Part shown: one piece after another, positions 42,325-51,002 of the stretch | Numbering within the stretch: the first letter of the stretch is position 1 | Layout: each line of letters opens with the position of its first letter | Origin: Bdellovibrionota bacterium | GTDB lineage: Bacteria > Bdellovibrionota > Bdellovibrionia > Bdellovibrionales > Bdellovibrionaceae | Length of the DNA: 64,000 nucleotides | Reading direction: 5' to 3' | NCBI GenBank assembly: GCA_963170155.1 | Contig: CAUJGP010000021.1 | Span: 124,001 to 188,000, forward strand | Notes under the pieces: generated by a model | Database searches by the model: none | Seen by the model: only the letters and a program-made list of their open reading frames with translations | What the model was told of the DNA's origin: nothing | Position numbers and translations under genes: made by a program

Positions 42325-43395
42325 TTATTGCTTGCTAAGGGAGCGTAAGACTTCATTAGAGATTTGGTCGCGAAAAGTGTTGAGTTCACCTAATGAGGTG
42401 AGTGGAAGTGAGGAGTAGGGGTTGTTCCAGGGGGGATTTTCATGGTCTTTAAAAGAGGGGTGCCACATCCAAAAAGTATCATTTTCTTTCCAAGGACCTT
42501 TGAGTTGCCTTCGGATCCGCTCAGACATGATAATGTTGATTTGATAGAGCAATATGAGATCAAGAAGGTCTTTCTCTCCCAGGGGAAGAGAGGAATCATC
42601 GATCAAAACTAAAAATTTAACTTGAGACCAATCATTTAAACGCCAGCGGGGAGAGCGAGGTTTAAATTGACTCCAAACTTGCCGGTATTGTTGGCGAATG
42701 ATATTTTTATTGCGGGTTGATAGTTGATCCCAATTCCATAACTCAATCCTATTTTCAATCCGTCTTAAGATCAGGTGCGCCAACACTTGCCATCCCGTGC
42801 CTGTGACATCAGGAGTAGGAAAGACCCAGAGATTAGAGTACAGAGCCACGGGATGAGTGTCTCCATAGAATCCATCAACGGATGGTTGAGTGTCCCAGAG
42901 AGCAGAGGTTTCACTGGAATTGCTTTTTTCGCGGGAAGATTCAGTTTTTGTAGACGCGTTGTCGGAGTGGGAGGTTAAAAAATGATTTCCATAGTTGAAA
43001 AGAGAATGATCAAACAGACTTTGAAAGGCTTTAATCCAAAGCGAAAAGCTCCAGCTTTTGAGTGGCCAGGGAGAATGAGTGAGATAGCTTTGGGGGAGTG
43101 CTCGCACAAGGCTCATCAATGCTCCTAGTCCGGCGAGCTGTCGAGAGTTTGTGGTTGTTGAAAGCAGGAGATGAAATTGCGGCGAAGACAATTGAATCAA
43201 CCAGGGGACCAATCTTGTTATTTCTAGGGGAGAAAAAGATTCAAAGCATTGGAGCACTTCTACATAAGGATCGCTGAAGTCAATACTTTGCTTTTGAGTG
43301 AGAACCTTAACTTGGTAAGAGTTTTTTGTAATCTGGATTAGCTCTTCAAGTTCTGAGTTCCATTGAGGAGCGATAAATACCAGCGTTGGTCCCAT
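42325..43395 (-). CDS. Conserved-looking cytoplasmic protein of unknown function
   Basis: A 356-residue protein starting at the ATG at 43395 with GAGGG seven bases upstream, one base after the mutT stop. It begins 'MGPTLVFIAPQWNSELEELI', a strand-helix opening like a GT-B or nucleotide-binding fold, but I find no catalytic motif. It is Trp- and Ser-rich, contains a low-complexity Ser/Thr/Glu segment around 165-180, and lacks a signal peptide or membrane helix. It is the last gene of the gdhA-pyrD-mutT operon. Function unknown. Confidence 0.7.
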   Translation of the reverse strand: MGPTLVFIAPQWNSELEELIQITKNSYQVKVLTQKQSIDFSDPYVEVLQCFESFSPLEITRLVPWLIQLSSPQFHLLLSTTTNSRQLAGLGALMSLVRALPQSYLTHSPWPLKSWSFSLWIKAFQSLFDHSLFNYGNHFLTSHSDNASTKTESSREKSNSSETSALWDTQPSVDGFYGDTHPVALYSNLWVFPTPDVTGTGWQVLAHLILRRIENRIELWNWDQLSTRNKNIIRQQYRQVWSQFKPRSPRWRLNDWSQVKFLVLIDDSSLPLGEKDLLDLILLYQINIIMSERIRRQLKGPWKENDTFWMWHPSFKDHENPPWNNPYSSLPLTSLGELNTFRDQISNEVLRSLSKQ

Positions 43396-43396
43396 T

Positions 43397-43822
43397 TTAT
43401 GACCCTCGTAAAATATGCATGAGTCGATCAATCACCCGACGATTCGCCTCGGGAATGGTTCTCGTTTTGAGTTCTTCAGGATAAATCCATTCAATTTGGG
43501 AGTGATGAAGTGGTTTGGGTTCTCCCTTCCAATAAGTGATTTCGTAAAATAAAATCAAAATGCCAACATCCTCGTAAGAGTGGGTTACTGCGAGTTGAAG
43601 ATTTCCGATTTGAGCTTCAATGCCGATTTCTTCTTGAAGCTCTCGGGCTAGTGCAACTTCTGGAGATTCACCTAATTCAATTTTACCTCCAGGAAATTCC
43701 CATTGACCTGCGAGGCTGTGATCCTCGGGGCGTTGACCAACTAAGATTTGTGGACCTTTTTTAAGGATGCCAGCAACAACAGGAATCCAATGTTTTTTTA
43801 CTTTCTTGTGTTTTAATGCCAT
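43397..43822 (-). CDS. mutT: Nudix hydrolase, MutT-like (8-oxo-dGTP diphosphatase type)
   Basis: A 141-residue Nudix protein from the ATG at 43822, inside the last bases of pyrD. The Nudix box is complete at about residues 45-68 ('GGKIELGESPEVALARELQE' then 'EIGI'), preceded by 'GQRPEDHSLAGQWEFPGG', the signature of MutT-type enzymes that clear oxidised dGTP. A longer in-frame start at 43915 would lie deep in pyrD and is rejected. Confidence 0.9.
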   Translation of the reverse strand: MALKHKKVKKHWIPVVAGILKKGPQILVGQRPEDHSLAGQWEFPGGKIELGESPEVALARELQEEIGIEAQIGNLQLAVTHSYEDVGILILFYEITYWKGEPKPLHHSQIEWIYPEELKTRTIPEANRRVIDRLMHILRGS

Positions 43823-44784
43823 AGTTGTTTTACCACATTTCGAAAAAAGAAAGGCCCACTGTAAATGAGCGCTGAATAAACTTGGATAAGATCTGCGCCT
43901 TGATTGAGTCTCCACATCACTTCTTCAGAATCTAAAATACCTCCTGCTGAAATAATCAATAAATCTTTTTTATTTTCACCGAGATGAGACATCGCTGTCA
44001 TTAGGGATTGCCTTGATAGTAATTTGAGAGGTTCACCAGAGACCCCTCCCTCGGATTGAGGGTAGGGAAGTGCAAGGGGGCGTTGAAGAGTCGTATTGGT
44101 GAGAATGAAACCATCCATTTTTTCTTGCAATCCGATATCAAGGCAGTCTTTGAGCTGGTCGCTGGAGAGATCTGGACTTAATTTTAGAAGAAGGTTCTTT
44201 TGAGAGGCTTCTTGGCGCAGCCCTGCGAGGAGTCCTTTGAGTTGGTTGTTTTGTTGAAGGTCTCGGAGACCCGATGTGTTGGGGCTACTGATATTAATAA
44301 CAAAGGTGTTAGAGCACGGAGCTAAAATTTGGAGGGCTGCTTTGTAGTCGCGAAGAGCATCCTTGTTATCTGTATTTCGATTTTTTCCAATATTAATCAA
44401 TAAAGGGACTTTGAGCTTTGAAGCTATTTTTAAAAGATGGTCTTTAGTGGACTCGGCCCCTGCATTTGGGAATCCCATTTTGTTCCAGAGAGAAAAAGAT
44501 TTAGGATCTCTATCAATTATCAAGCCGGAGTTAGGCCCTTGAGGTTTGGGAGTGATCGTACCAACCTCTAGGAATCCAGCGCCTAATTGTTGCCAGTGGA
44601 GCAAAGAGGAACCTTCTTTGTCCACTCCTCCGGCGATACCAAGGGGGTTAATAAAATCAAGATTTTTCCATCGCAAAGACTTCCAGCGAACAGGCTTTTG
44701 ACCGCTAAACAATGTGGCTAGAGGAAGAAGAAGAGGAGCCATTGAATGAGACCACTTTGGTGGCAGCCAAAGCCAGGGCTTCAT
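43813..44784 (-). CDS. pyrD: Dihydroorotate dehydrogenase (quinone), class 2
   Basis: A 323-residue PyrD, oxidising dihydroorotate to orotate in pyrimidine synthesis with quinone as acceptor. The N-terminal helix with hydrophobic 'PLLLPLATLF' is the membrane-binding part of class 2 enzymes. FMN-barrel motifs are 'NPLGIAGGVDKEG' (46-58), 'VGTITPKPQGPN' (74-85), 'INISSPNTSGLR' (163-174), 'LKLSPDLS' and the C-terminal 'ISAGGILDSEE...GADLIQVYSALIY'. Its ATG overlaps the gdhA stop by four bases. Confidence 0.96.
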   Translation of the reverse strand: MKPWLWLPPKWSHSMAPLLLPLATLFSGQKPVRWKSLRWKNLDFINPLGIAGGVDKEGSSLLHWQQLGAGFLEVGTITPKPQGPNSGLIIDRDPKSFSLWNKMGFPNAGAESTKDHLLKIASKLKVPLLINIGKNRNTDNKDALRDYKAALQILAPCSNTFVINISSPNTSGLRDLQQNNQLKGLLAGLRQEASQKNLLLKLSPDLSSDQLKDCLDIGLQEKMDGFILTNTTLQRPLALPYPQSEGGVSGEPLKLLSRQSLMTAMSHLGENKKDLLIISAGGILDSEEVMWRLNQGADLIQVYSALIYSGPFFFRNVVKQLWH

Positions 44785-46085
44785 CGAGGATAGAGTCCTC
44801 GGAGAAGCATGGCTTTTTCCAAACGTTTAATGGCCACGCCCATGGCTGCAGACCGCATATCCACCTTTTTTTCATGAGCTGTTTTGTAAGTCGTATCAAA
44901 GGCTTTAATGATAATGGATTTTAATTTGTCATTGATGTCATCTTCTTCCCAAAAGAAAGACATAATGTCTTGAACCCATTCAAAATAAGAAACGATTACT
45001 CCACCACCATTGGCGATAATATCTGGAGCTACAAAAACTCCCATTCGATGAAGGATCTTTGTTGCATTGATGGTGACAGGTCCATTAGCCCCCTCGACGA
45101 TGATTTTGGCTTTAATGTTGTGAGCATTTTTTTCGTCAATCACACCGTCTAAAGCACAGGGTAAAAGCGCATCGACCGGAAGAAAGAGCAATTCTTCATT
45201 AGTGATTTCCTTAGCGCCAGGAAAGCCTTTCAAAGTTTTTTGTGTTTCAAAATGGAGTTTCAGTTGTGGGATGTTAAGGCCATCACCATTAAAAATTCCA
45301 CCATCAACATCTGAAACAGCAATGACCTTAGCTCCACGTTCAAAAGCACAGAGAGCGGCATGAGAACCTACGTTTCCGAATCCTTGAATAGCGATTGAAG
45401 AACCGCTGATTTTACGTCCTTGAGTTTCAAAAGCTCGTTCGGTGGTAAAGATGACACCCAACCCTGTTGCGCCTACACGGCCAAGAGTTCCGCCAATTTC
45501 CACGGGCTTTCCAGTAACAACTCCTGGTTGAGTGAATCCCCCTTGTTCTTGTGAGTAGGTATCCATCATCCACGCCATAGTTTGAGCATCTGTCCCTACA
45601 TCAGGAGCTGGAATATCTTTGGTAGGGCCAATGAAAGGAGCAATTTCGGATGTGTATCTGCGAGTCAGGTTTTGTTTTTCAGTTCGAGAAAGGACACGAG
45701 GATCTATTGTGATACCTCCCTTGGCTCCTCCATAAGGCAATCCTAGAACAGAGTTTTTAAAGGTCATAAGAGCTGCAAGTCCTGCCACTTCTCCCAAGTC
45801 TACATTCTGATGGTAACGAACTCCCCCTTTGTAAGGGCCAAGAGTGGCATTGTATTGCACCCGGTATCCCATGTAGACTTTAACAGAGCGGTCATCCATT
45901 CGCACAGGGACCGCGACAGAGATGCATTTTCGCGGAACTTTGAGCCGATTGATGATATTGGAATCAATATTCATCAGTTGAGCGGCTTCATCAAGCCCTT
46001 GAGCAGCGTTAAGAAATAAGGGATGATTGAGAAAGTCAGGAGCGAATATTTTGCCATTGGATTCATGGGGGGTTGCTTGGTTCAT
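44781..46085 (-). CDS. gdhA: Glutamate dehydrogenase (Glu/Leu/Phe/Val family)
   Basis: A 434-residue enzyme that interconverts glutamate and 2-oxoglutarate plus ammonia. Lys86 in 'GPYKGGVRYH', Lys110 in 'MTFKNSVLGLPYGGAKGG' and Lys122 line the active site; 'DIPAPDVGTD' precedes the catalytic Asp region; 'IAIQGFGNVGSHAA' is the dinucleotide-binding motif, followed by acidic residues in 'AVSDVDGGIF', which suggests NAD rather than NADP preference. AAGGAAA lies before the ATG. It heads the gdhA-pyrD-mutT operon. Confidence 0.95.
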   Translation of the reverse strand: MNQATPHESNGKIFAPDFLNHPLFLNAAQGLDEAAQLMNIDSNIINRLKVPRKCISVAVPVRMDDRSVKVYMGYRVQYNATLGPYKGGVRYHQNVDLGEVAGLAALMTFKNSVLGLPYGGAKGGITIDPRVLSRTEKQNLTRRYTSEIAPFIGPTKDIPAPDVGTDAQTMAWMMDTYSQEQGGFTQPGVVTGKPVEIGGTLGRVGATGLGVIFTTERAFETQGRKISGSSIAIQGFGNVGSHAALCAFERGAKVIAVSDVDGGIFNGDGLNIPQLKLHFETQKTLKGFPGAKEITNEELLFLPVDALLPCALDGVIDEKNAHNIKAKIIVEGANGPVTINATKILHRMGVFVAPDIIANGGGVIVSYFEWVQDIMSFFWEEDDINDKLKSIIIKAFDTTYKTAHEKKVDMRSAAMGVAIKRLEKAMLLRGLYPR

Positions 46086-46200
46086 AAATAAATTTCCTTT
46101 TTAGTCGTTCTGATGTTGTATAAAGTACTAGATTCTATTGTGCATTTTAGCAGATTAAGTTTATGAAGTAATACTCACAAAGTCGAGTAGGAAAAAAGAA

Positions 46201-47241
46201 GTGGAAATAAATATGGTTAAAAAAATAGCAATTGAAAACTTGAAAGCAAGTATTTTAGAGAAGGTTAGCTATTTCAAAGGCAAAAAAGTTCTTATTGTGG
46301 GAGATATTGGCATCGACGAGTACGTTTTAGGCCAAGTGCGGCGTATCTCTCCGGAAGCTCCTGTTCCTGTTTTGGAAGTGGAGCAGGAAGATTCAAGGTT
46401 AGGACTATCTGCAAACGTAGCACAAAACATAATAAGTTTAGGTGGGGTTCCTTACTTGGTATCGGTGATAGGCAAAGATGTGGGAGCGAAGGCTTTGAGC
46501 AATCTTTTAACGGAAAATCAGATCCATCTTAAGTACCTTGTGGAGGATCCTCAGCGGCCAACGACGCGTAAGACCAGGGTGATGGCCAAACATCATCACT
46601 TAGTTCGCGTGGATTATGAGCTGCGCCAGTATTTAGATGATAAAATCAGAAGCGAAGTTTTGAAGCAAATTGAAACTTTAATGCCCCAGATGGACATTGT
46701 GATTTTACAGGACTATGCCAAAGGCGTCGTGGAACAAAAATTGGTGGAAAAAATCGTGGAGACCGCTCACTTTCATCATAAATTAGTTTTGTTGGATCCT
46801 CACCGGGATCAACCTCTGGCAGGCTACAAGGGCGTTGATCTTTGTAAGCCAAACTTTGATGAAGCGTTGGCTCTCGCGGGTGTTAGCTTTGAGGAGTTTA
46901 AAATAAATAAAAATAGCTTACTAGATGTTGGGGAGAAGCTTCGCCAAGCTCTCGGCTCTCAATGGCTTGTGTTAACCCAAGGAAAAGAAGGAATGACTAT
47001 TTTTGATGGTGAGGCCATTCGCCAAGTATCTACGGTTGCTCGTCAGGTTTTTGATGTGACGGGAGCGGGGGACACGGTCATTGCCACTCTGGCGCTTTCG
47101 TTGGCGGGAGGCCTCAGTATTGAGGAAGCTTGTGTTCTATCCAACTTTGCGGCAGGCGTAGTGGTTGGCAAGGTTGGTTGCGTCCCGTGCCCTCTCGAGG
47201 AATTAATTGAATACATCAATAATCACACGCTGGACGTGTGA
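46201..47241 (+). CDS. hldA: D-glycero-beta-D-manno-heptose-7-phosphate kinase (HldE kinase domain/HldA)
   Basis: A 346-residue PfkB-type sugar kinase matching the N-terminal domain of HldE: 'VLIVGDIGIDEYVLGQVRRI' near 30-50, 'SPEAPVPVLEVEQE', 'RLGLSANVAQNI', 'TTRKTRVMAKHHHLVRVDYE', 'LLDPHRDQPL' and the catalytic 'FDVTGAGDTVIATLAL'. The nucleotidyltransferase half of bifunctional HldE is missing, so an HldC-like gene must be elsewhere. It makes heptose-1,7-bisphosphate for the LPS core. The GTG at 46201 has AGGA nine bases upstream; an ATG at 46213 is an equally good start for the domain. Confidence 0.93.
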   Translation: MEINMVKKIAIENLKASILEKVSYFKGKKVLIVGDIGIDEYVLGQVRRISPEAPVPVLEVEQEDSRLGLSANVAQNIISLGGVPYLVSVIGKDVGAKALSNLLTENQIHLKYLVEDPQRPTTRKTRVMAKHHHLVRVDYELRQYLDDKIRSEVLKQIETLMPQMDIVILQDYAKGVVEQKLVEKIVETAHFHHKLVLLDPHRDQPLAGYKGVDLCKPNFDEALALAGVSFEEFKINKNSLLDVGEKLRQALGSQWLVLTQGKEGMTIFDGEAIRQVSTVARQVFDVTGAGDTVIATLALSLAGGLSIEEACVLSNFAAGVVVGKVGCVPCPLEELIEYINNHTLDV

Positions 47242-47243
47242 TT
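47221..47243. repeat. Perfect 9-bp stem hairpin covering the hldA stop codon
   Basis: AATCACACG (47221-47229), a 5-base loop, and CGTGTGATT (47235-47243) form a perfect hairpin that includes the TGA stop codon of the heptose kinase gene. No T tract follows, so a classical terminator is not supported; it may stabilise the 3' end. Confidence 0.45.
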
Positions 47244-47412
47244 AAATCGGATAAAGTCTAAAAACAGCATTGAAGCCATTTTTTAAAGTAACAAATTTTG
47301 TTTATATTTGGCCTTTTTTGCTTAAGAGGGGTCTTTTAAATCGCATATGAAGTGAGCAGGGAAAGGGTTTGTCTGAAACTAAATAGGAATTGTTTTTGCA
47401 TGCTTTTTTGGG

Positions 47413-49752
47413 ATGTTTAAAATTCAAAAAAGACCTCTACTTACAATTGTTGTCATTTGTTTTTTTCAACTGGTTGCTTTAGCTATCTCTAAATCAAAAG
47501 AGATTCCACTTTATCTTTCTTATGAGCAAAGACTTGTTTTGTCGTATTTGGTTCAGGCAGCTGGGTCCACGAACGAAGAGAGAAATGATTTGTCCCAGAG
47601 GTTTTATAATCTTGTTTTAAAGCATGCTGAGGAAGCTCGCATTGAAACGGTCAAGGTCCATTCAATAGAAGCTTTTTTAGAAGTATTTCGGGGAGAATGG
47701 CCGAATTCATTGAGCCTGGAAGAAGATTTGAAAATCATAGAGTCAAAGAATCCAAGACGATTGATCCGCTATCAGGCGAGTAACAAGGGATTACAAGAGC
47801 AAATTGAAAAATACCTCCAATTTCAACAGAAGAAAGTGAATGAAGTCATTGTTCGATCATTATTAGCAGGTGCTGATGATTACGTGGAAAAAAATCACAA
47901 TGATACCGAATCTCGTCAAAATTGGCAAAGTATGAAGCCAGAAGCAAAAAAGAATTTAACTCATTTTTTTGAATTATTTGAAAATCAAAATAGAGATGGA
48001 ACGTTGGGCTTTTCGGAATTTGATTTGCAGAAGTTACAATCCCTCTTATCAAAAGAGAATGGGGCGGTATTTTCTTTATCAACCTTGGATATGGTTTTTA
48101 AAATCAGTGGAAATCATATTTTGCAGTCCATGAGCATGATTGATCGATCAGGAGAGTATGTTACAAAAGAATTATCCTCTGTTGGCAACCCGGTCGTTCG
48201 TCGACTGCTTTCACTGCTCATTCAGGAGTACTATCAAAAAATCCCATTGAGTTGGAAGAAAGAAATAGTTTCTCAGGTTCTTGGCGGAAACATCGAAATG
48301 AAGCCCATCGACATTTTTAGTATTATGGTGCAAAATAGTGGGCCCACCCTGCAAAAAATATTTCAATTAGGTTCTATTTTTCCGGATATTCCACCAGAGC
48401 TTGAAAGTGTTTTAGTGAAGCTACAAAATTCGGTACGAGCTGTTCCTGACTTTAAAGTTCAAGAAATCTTTTTAACAGAGTACAAAAACTACGAAATTAT
48501 TTCATATAAGAAAAATCCTTGGACAGGGACGGTGAATCAAGTTCATCCAGGAAGAGTCGTCGATCCAGAAACAAAAAAAGCAGTTGATGTTGCTATTGGG
48601 TTTATTAAACCAGGTGTTTGGGAAAAGCTAAAAAAAGAAAAAGAAATTATCCCTCGTGTAGTTGATGTTATAGATAAGGATCCGGTTTTGCGCGCACTGG
48701 GTGCGCCTCTGATTGGACCTAATATTGCTGATATCATGGAAACTATTAAAAAAGAATTTGATTTAGTTCAAAAATTTGAAAATCATAAAGAGGGCATTGT
48801 TGGTTACAGTGGAAGACATTTTTGGACAGAAATTGATGGGTTTAAATTTAAAGTGACCTTTGACGTGCCAGGTTTAATCAAGCCGATGGAATCTATTCAT
48901 TCTACTCAATTGATTGTTTCAAAGTTAGCACAAGGTTCTTCTTTGCAGCAGGCTACTGAACCTTACAATGATATGCTCCCCAATTTATCTCGTAAAATTT
49001 TTGATACAACTGCAAAATTATGGACTCAAGTGGGTCTTTTTGAAACAGGTTTTTTTCATATAGATCTTCACCCAGGTAACTTACTAGTTCAAATTCTTGA
49101 TGCTGAAATTAAAGTTACGATATTGGATTTTGGAATGGTTGAAAAAATTAACAAAGATTATAGAGCAAATTTTTTCATTCTAGGAGCTGGTATTGAGTTA
49201 TTGAAAAGCAGTATCATTGCCAAGGCTCTGTGGAATCTCAGTGAGAAAGAGGAAAATAAGATCAATTTTAAAAATTTTGTAGAAATGGTGAATAAAAGAA
49301 TTCAGCAACTTCAGGGTCAGACTCTAGTTTATAATACAGAACAATGGTTGGCTTGGGCGACTCAAGTGGGTATTAAATTCGATTCGAAATTTTTAAATTT
49401 TCAAAGAGGGGCGATTTTTATTAATGAATCGTTGAAGAAAAACTCAAGTGATTTAAGTGTCCTTAGTATGATAGCGGCTTTGGCTAAAGCCTATCCATTG
49501 AAAAGCTGGGAATATTTGCGTGGTGGACCAAACTCTATAGATACTGTGGATCTTTACCAATTAGCAATGAAACAACTTTTAAATCAAAGCCGCGTTATTG
49601 AAAATCGCAATTTATCAAAAAAGAAAAACATGGAGATTGAAGGGAAAGATAAAGAGGGTTTGTCTATGAACAAGATCTCAACAAATTTTGAACTATTTAA
49701 TAAAAAAATGAAGGGTCAAGAAGTTGTGAGGTGCCAAGCTCTTTTCAAATGA
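47413..49752 (+). CDS. Exported ABC1/UbiB-like atypical kinase with EF-hand motif
   Basis: A 779-residue protein. Residues 9-24 are a hydrophobic signal or anchor after a basic start. A canonical 12-residue EF-hand loop lies at 191-202 ('NQNRDGTLGFSE'). The ABC1/UbiB domain occupies about 350-690: 'GTVNQVHPGRV' corresponds to the A-rich loop and QVH motif, 'HIDLHPGN' (549-556) is the catalytic-loop motif and 'LDFGMV' (Asp572) the metal-binding motif. At the place of the family's VAVK lysine the sequence reads 'VAIGFIKPG', so the ATP-contacting Lys appears replaced by Gly. No C-terminal membrane helices are seen. Activity and location are therefore open; classical UbiB acts in the cytoplasm on ubiquinone synthesis. 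Confidence 0.75.
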   Translation: MFKIQKRPLLTIVVICFFQLVALAISKSKEIPLYLSYEQRLVLSYLVQAAGSTNEERNDLSQRFYNLVLKHAEEARIETVKVHSIEAFLEVFRGEWPNSLSLEEDLKIIESKNPRRLIRYQASNKGLQEQIEKYLQFQQKKVNEVIVRSLLAGADDYVEKNHNDTESRQNWQSMKPEAKKNLTHFFELFENQNRDGTLGFSEFDLQKLQSLLSKENGAVFSLSTLDMVFKISGNHILQSMSMIDRSGEYVTKELSSVGNPVVRRLLSLLIQEYYQKIPLSWKKEIVSQVLGGNIEMKPIDIFSIMVQNSGPTLQKIFQLGSIFPDIPPELESVLVKLQNSVRAVPDFKVQEIFLTEYKNYEIISYKKNPWTGTVNQVHPGRVVDPETKKAVDVAIGFIKPGVWEKLKKEKEIIPRVVDVIDKDPVLRALGAPLIGPNIADIMETIKKEFDLVQKFENHKEGIVGYSGRHFWTEIDGFKFKVTFDVPGLIKPMESIHSTQLIVSKLAQGSSLQQATEPYNDMLPNLSRKIFDTTAKLWTQVGLFETGFFHIDLHPGNLLVQILDAEIKVTILDFGMVEKINKDYRANFFILGAGIELLKSSIIAKALWNLSEKEENKINFKNFVEMVNKRIQQLQGQTLVYNTEQWLAWATQVGIKFDSKFLNFQRGAIFINESLKKNSSDLSVLSMIAALAKAYPLKSWEYLRGGPNSIDTVDLYQLAMKQLLNQSRVIENRNLSKKKNMEIEGKDKEGLSMNKISTNFELFNKKMKGQEVVRCQALFK

Positions 49753-49827
49753 AACCATAGTTTGCTTAAGCTTGACACCTTTACTTTGAAAATGAATATC
49801 CCGCGGCTAATTTAGTGGCACACAGAC

Positions 49828-50391
49828 TTAAAAGTAACCTTCTTCCTCGTCATCGTCATCATCGTCGTCATTGTCATCATCATCGTCGTCGTCATCGTCA
49901 TCATCATCGTCGTCAGACATTTCATCTTCTTCAAGAGTTTCAAAAACATCGTCGTCATCTCCATCCTCATCACCATCTGAAGAAGCTGACCATTCATCGT
50001 CGCCACCTTCTTCTTCAAGGTCCATTTCCATATCTTCTACTTCGTCAAATTCCCCTTCTACACTAAAGTCCGAGCTTGTATCTTCACTGATAATATCTTC
50101 AATGGAAGGTGCTGCTGGTTTTTTTTCAGCTTTTGGAGTTTTTGTGAAGGAAGCTGCAGCTGCTGATTTTGTTGCTTTGGATTTCTTCTTAGCTGTTTTT
50201 TTGGGGGATGATTTCTTCGCTTTAACGGCTTTTTTAGCCGGTTTTTTACCGGTTTTTTTCTTTGTTGGTTTTTTTACAGCTTTCTTTGCTACTTTTTTTG
50301 TGGCTTTTTTAACAACTTTTTTTGTGGCTTTTTTAACAACTTTTTTTGTTTTTTTAGCTACTTTCTTCGTAGACTTTTTCTTTTTTGCCAT
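49828..50391 (-). CDS. Histone H1-like basic protein with poly-aspartate C-terminal tail
   Basis: A 187-residue protein of two opposite halves. Residues 1-93 are Lys/Ala/Pro repeats ('KKVVKKATKKVVKKATKK', 'KKPAKKAV') like bacterial H1-type DNA-binding tails. Residues 97-187 are strongly acidic, with 14 consecutive Asp (160-173), one Asn, seven more Asp, then EEEGYF. TAGGAG precedes the ATG. The basic half is expected to bind nucleic acid or ribosomes; the acidic half may autoinhibit or act as a counter-charge as in nucleoplasmin-like chaperones or RNA polymerase delta. The D-tract is encoded by GAC/GAT triplets prone to slippage. Confidence 0.85.
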   Translation of the reverse strand: MAKKKKSTKKVAKKTKKVVKKATKKVVKKATKKVAKKAVKKPTKKKTGKKPAKKAVKAKKSSPKKTAKKKSKATKSAAAASFTKTPKAEKKPAAPSIEDIISEDTSSDFSVEGEFDEVEDMEMDLEEEGGDDEWSASSDGDEDGDDDDVFETLEEDEMSDDDDDDDDDDDDDDNDDDDDDDEEEGYF

Positions 50392-50469
50392 GATTGAGCT
50401 CCTATTATAATAATGGTTCGGATGTAAATAGCCTATACTCTAACGGTCGAAAATGTAAATCAAATTTCT

Positions 50470-50501
50470 AAAAAAAAGAGCCCAGGATGGGGCCTGAGCT
50501 C
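50470..50501 (-). terminator. Intrinsic terminator of the flagellin locus
   Basis: On the minus strand a 9-bp stem with one mismatch (GAGCTCAGG / CCTGGGCTC, loop CCCCAT) is followed by eight T. It lies about 20 bases after the flagellin stop codon and is intact although the gene is broken. Confidence 0.85.
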
Positions 50502-50522
50502 AAGGGGAATTAGTATCTATGG

Positions 50523-51002
50523 TTAGCCAATCAATTGAAGAGCAAGTAGATTGATACCATTGGGTTGTGATGGCGTTGGGGTGGAGGCATTTAATAAAAT
50601 TGTGTTTCGAGTTAATTCCGCGGAAGCTTGAGCAACGTCTGTATCTTGAATTCGAGAATTAGCAGAACCTAAGCTTTCTTCTTGAACTCCTAAATTATCA
50701 ATTGTAGAGGTCAGTGTGTTTTGAAGAACTCCCCGATTTGCTCTCAAGCCATTGACGGTTGTTTAAGCAGTATCAAGATACCCTAATCCAGTTTGAGCCC
50801 CGCCTTTCGTCGTATAATCGAGATCTGCAAGACCAAGAGCGTCGATTTTTGCATTGGATTGGCCAGCATCAAAAGAGATTCGATCCTCTGTCTGATGATT
50901 GAAAATTCCCTCCTAAAAATCAAAAGTAGAGCTTGTACCATCAATTAATTTTGTGGAACCTCAAGTAGTTACACTGGCAACTCTTAGCGTTTCTTCTTTG
51001 AG
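50523..51002 (-). pseudogene. Flagellin (FliC) pseudogene, C-terminal ~160 codons with in-frame stops
   Basis: Reading the minus strand in one frame gives the C-terminal part of a flagellin: 'LKEETLRVASVTT', 'KLIDGTSSTFDF', 'DRISFDAGQSNAKIDALGL', then the conserved D0 helix 'NGLRANRGVLQNTLTSTI', 'LGSANSRIQDTDVAQASAEL', 'TRNTILLNAS' and 'LLALQLIG'. Stops interrupt the frame: TAA at 50763-50765, TAG at 50913-50915, TGA at 50961-50963, and TAA at 51003-51005 just before the recognisable part. There is no frameshift. The N-terminal half of flagellin is not recognisable upstream. At least two stops look like single changes of Gln codons. The gene presumably belonged to a multi-flagellin set. Confidence 0.85.

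Noticed and set aside
49860-49915. Tandem trinucleotide repeat suggestive of a CRISPR-like or satellite array
   Set aside because: It is the poly-aspartate codon tract of the H1-like gene. No repeat-spacer structure exists anywhere in the window.
49871-50410. Plus-strand 179-codon frame rich in Ser and Phe opposite the H1-like gene
   Set aside because: It is the mirror of GAT/GAC aspartate and AAA/AAG lysine codons. The minus-strand frame has a good ribosome-binding site and sensible composition.
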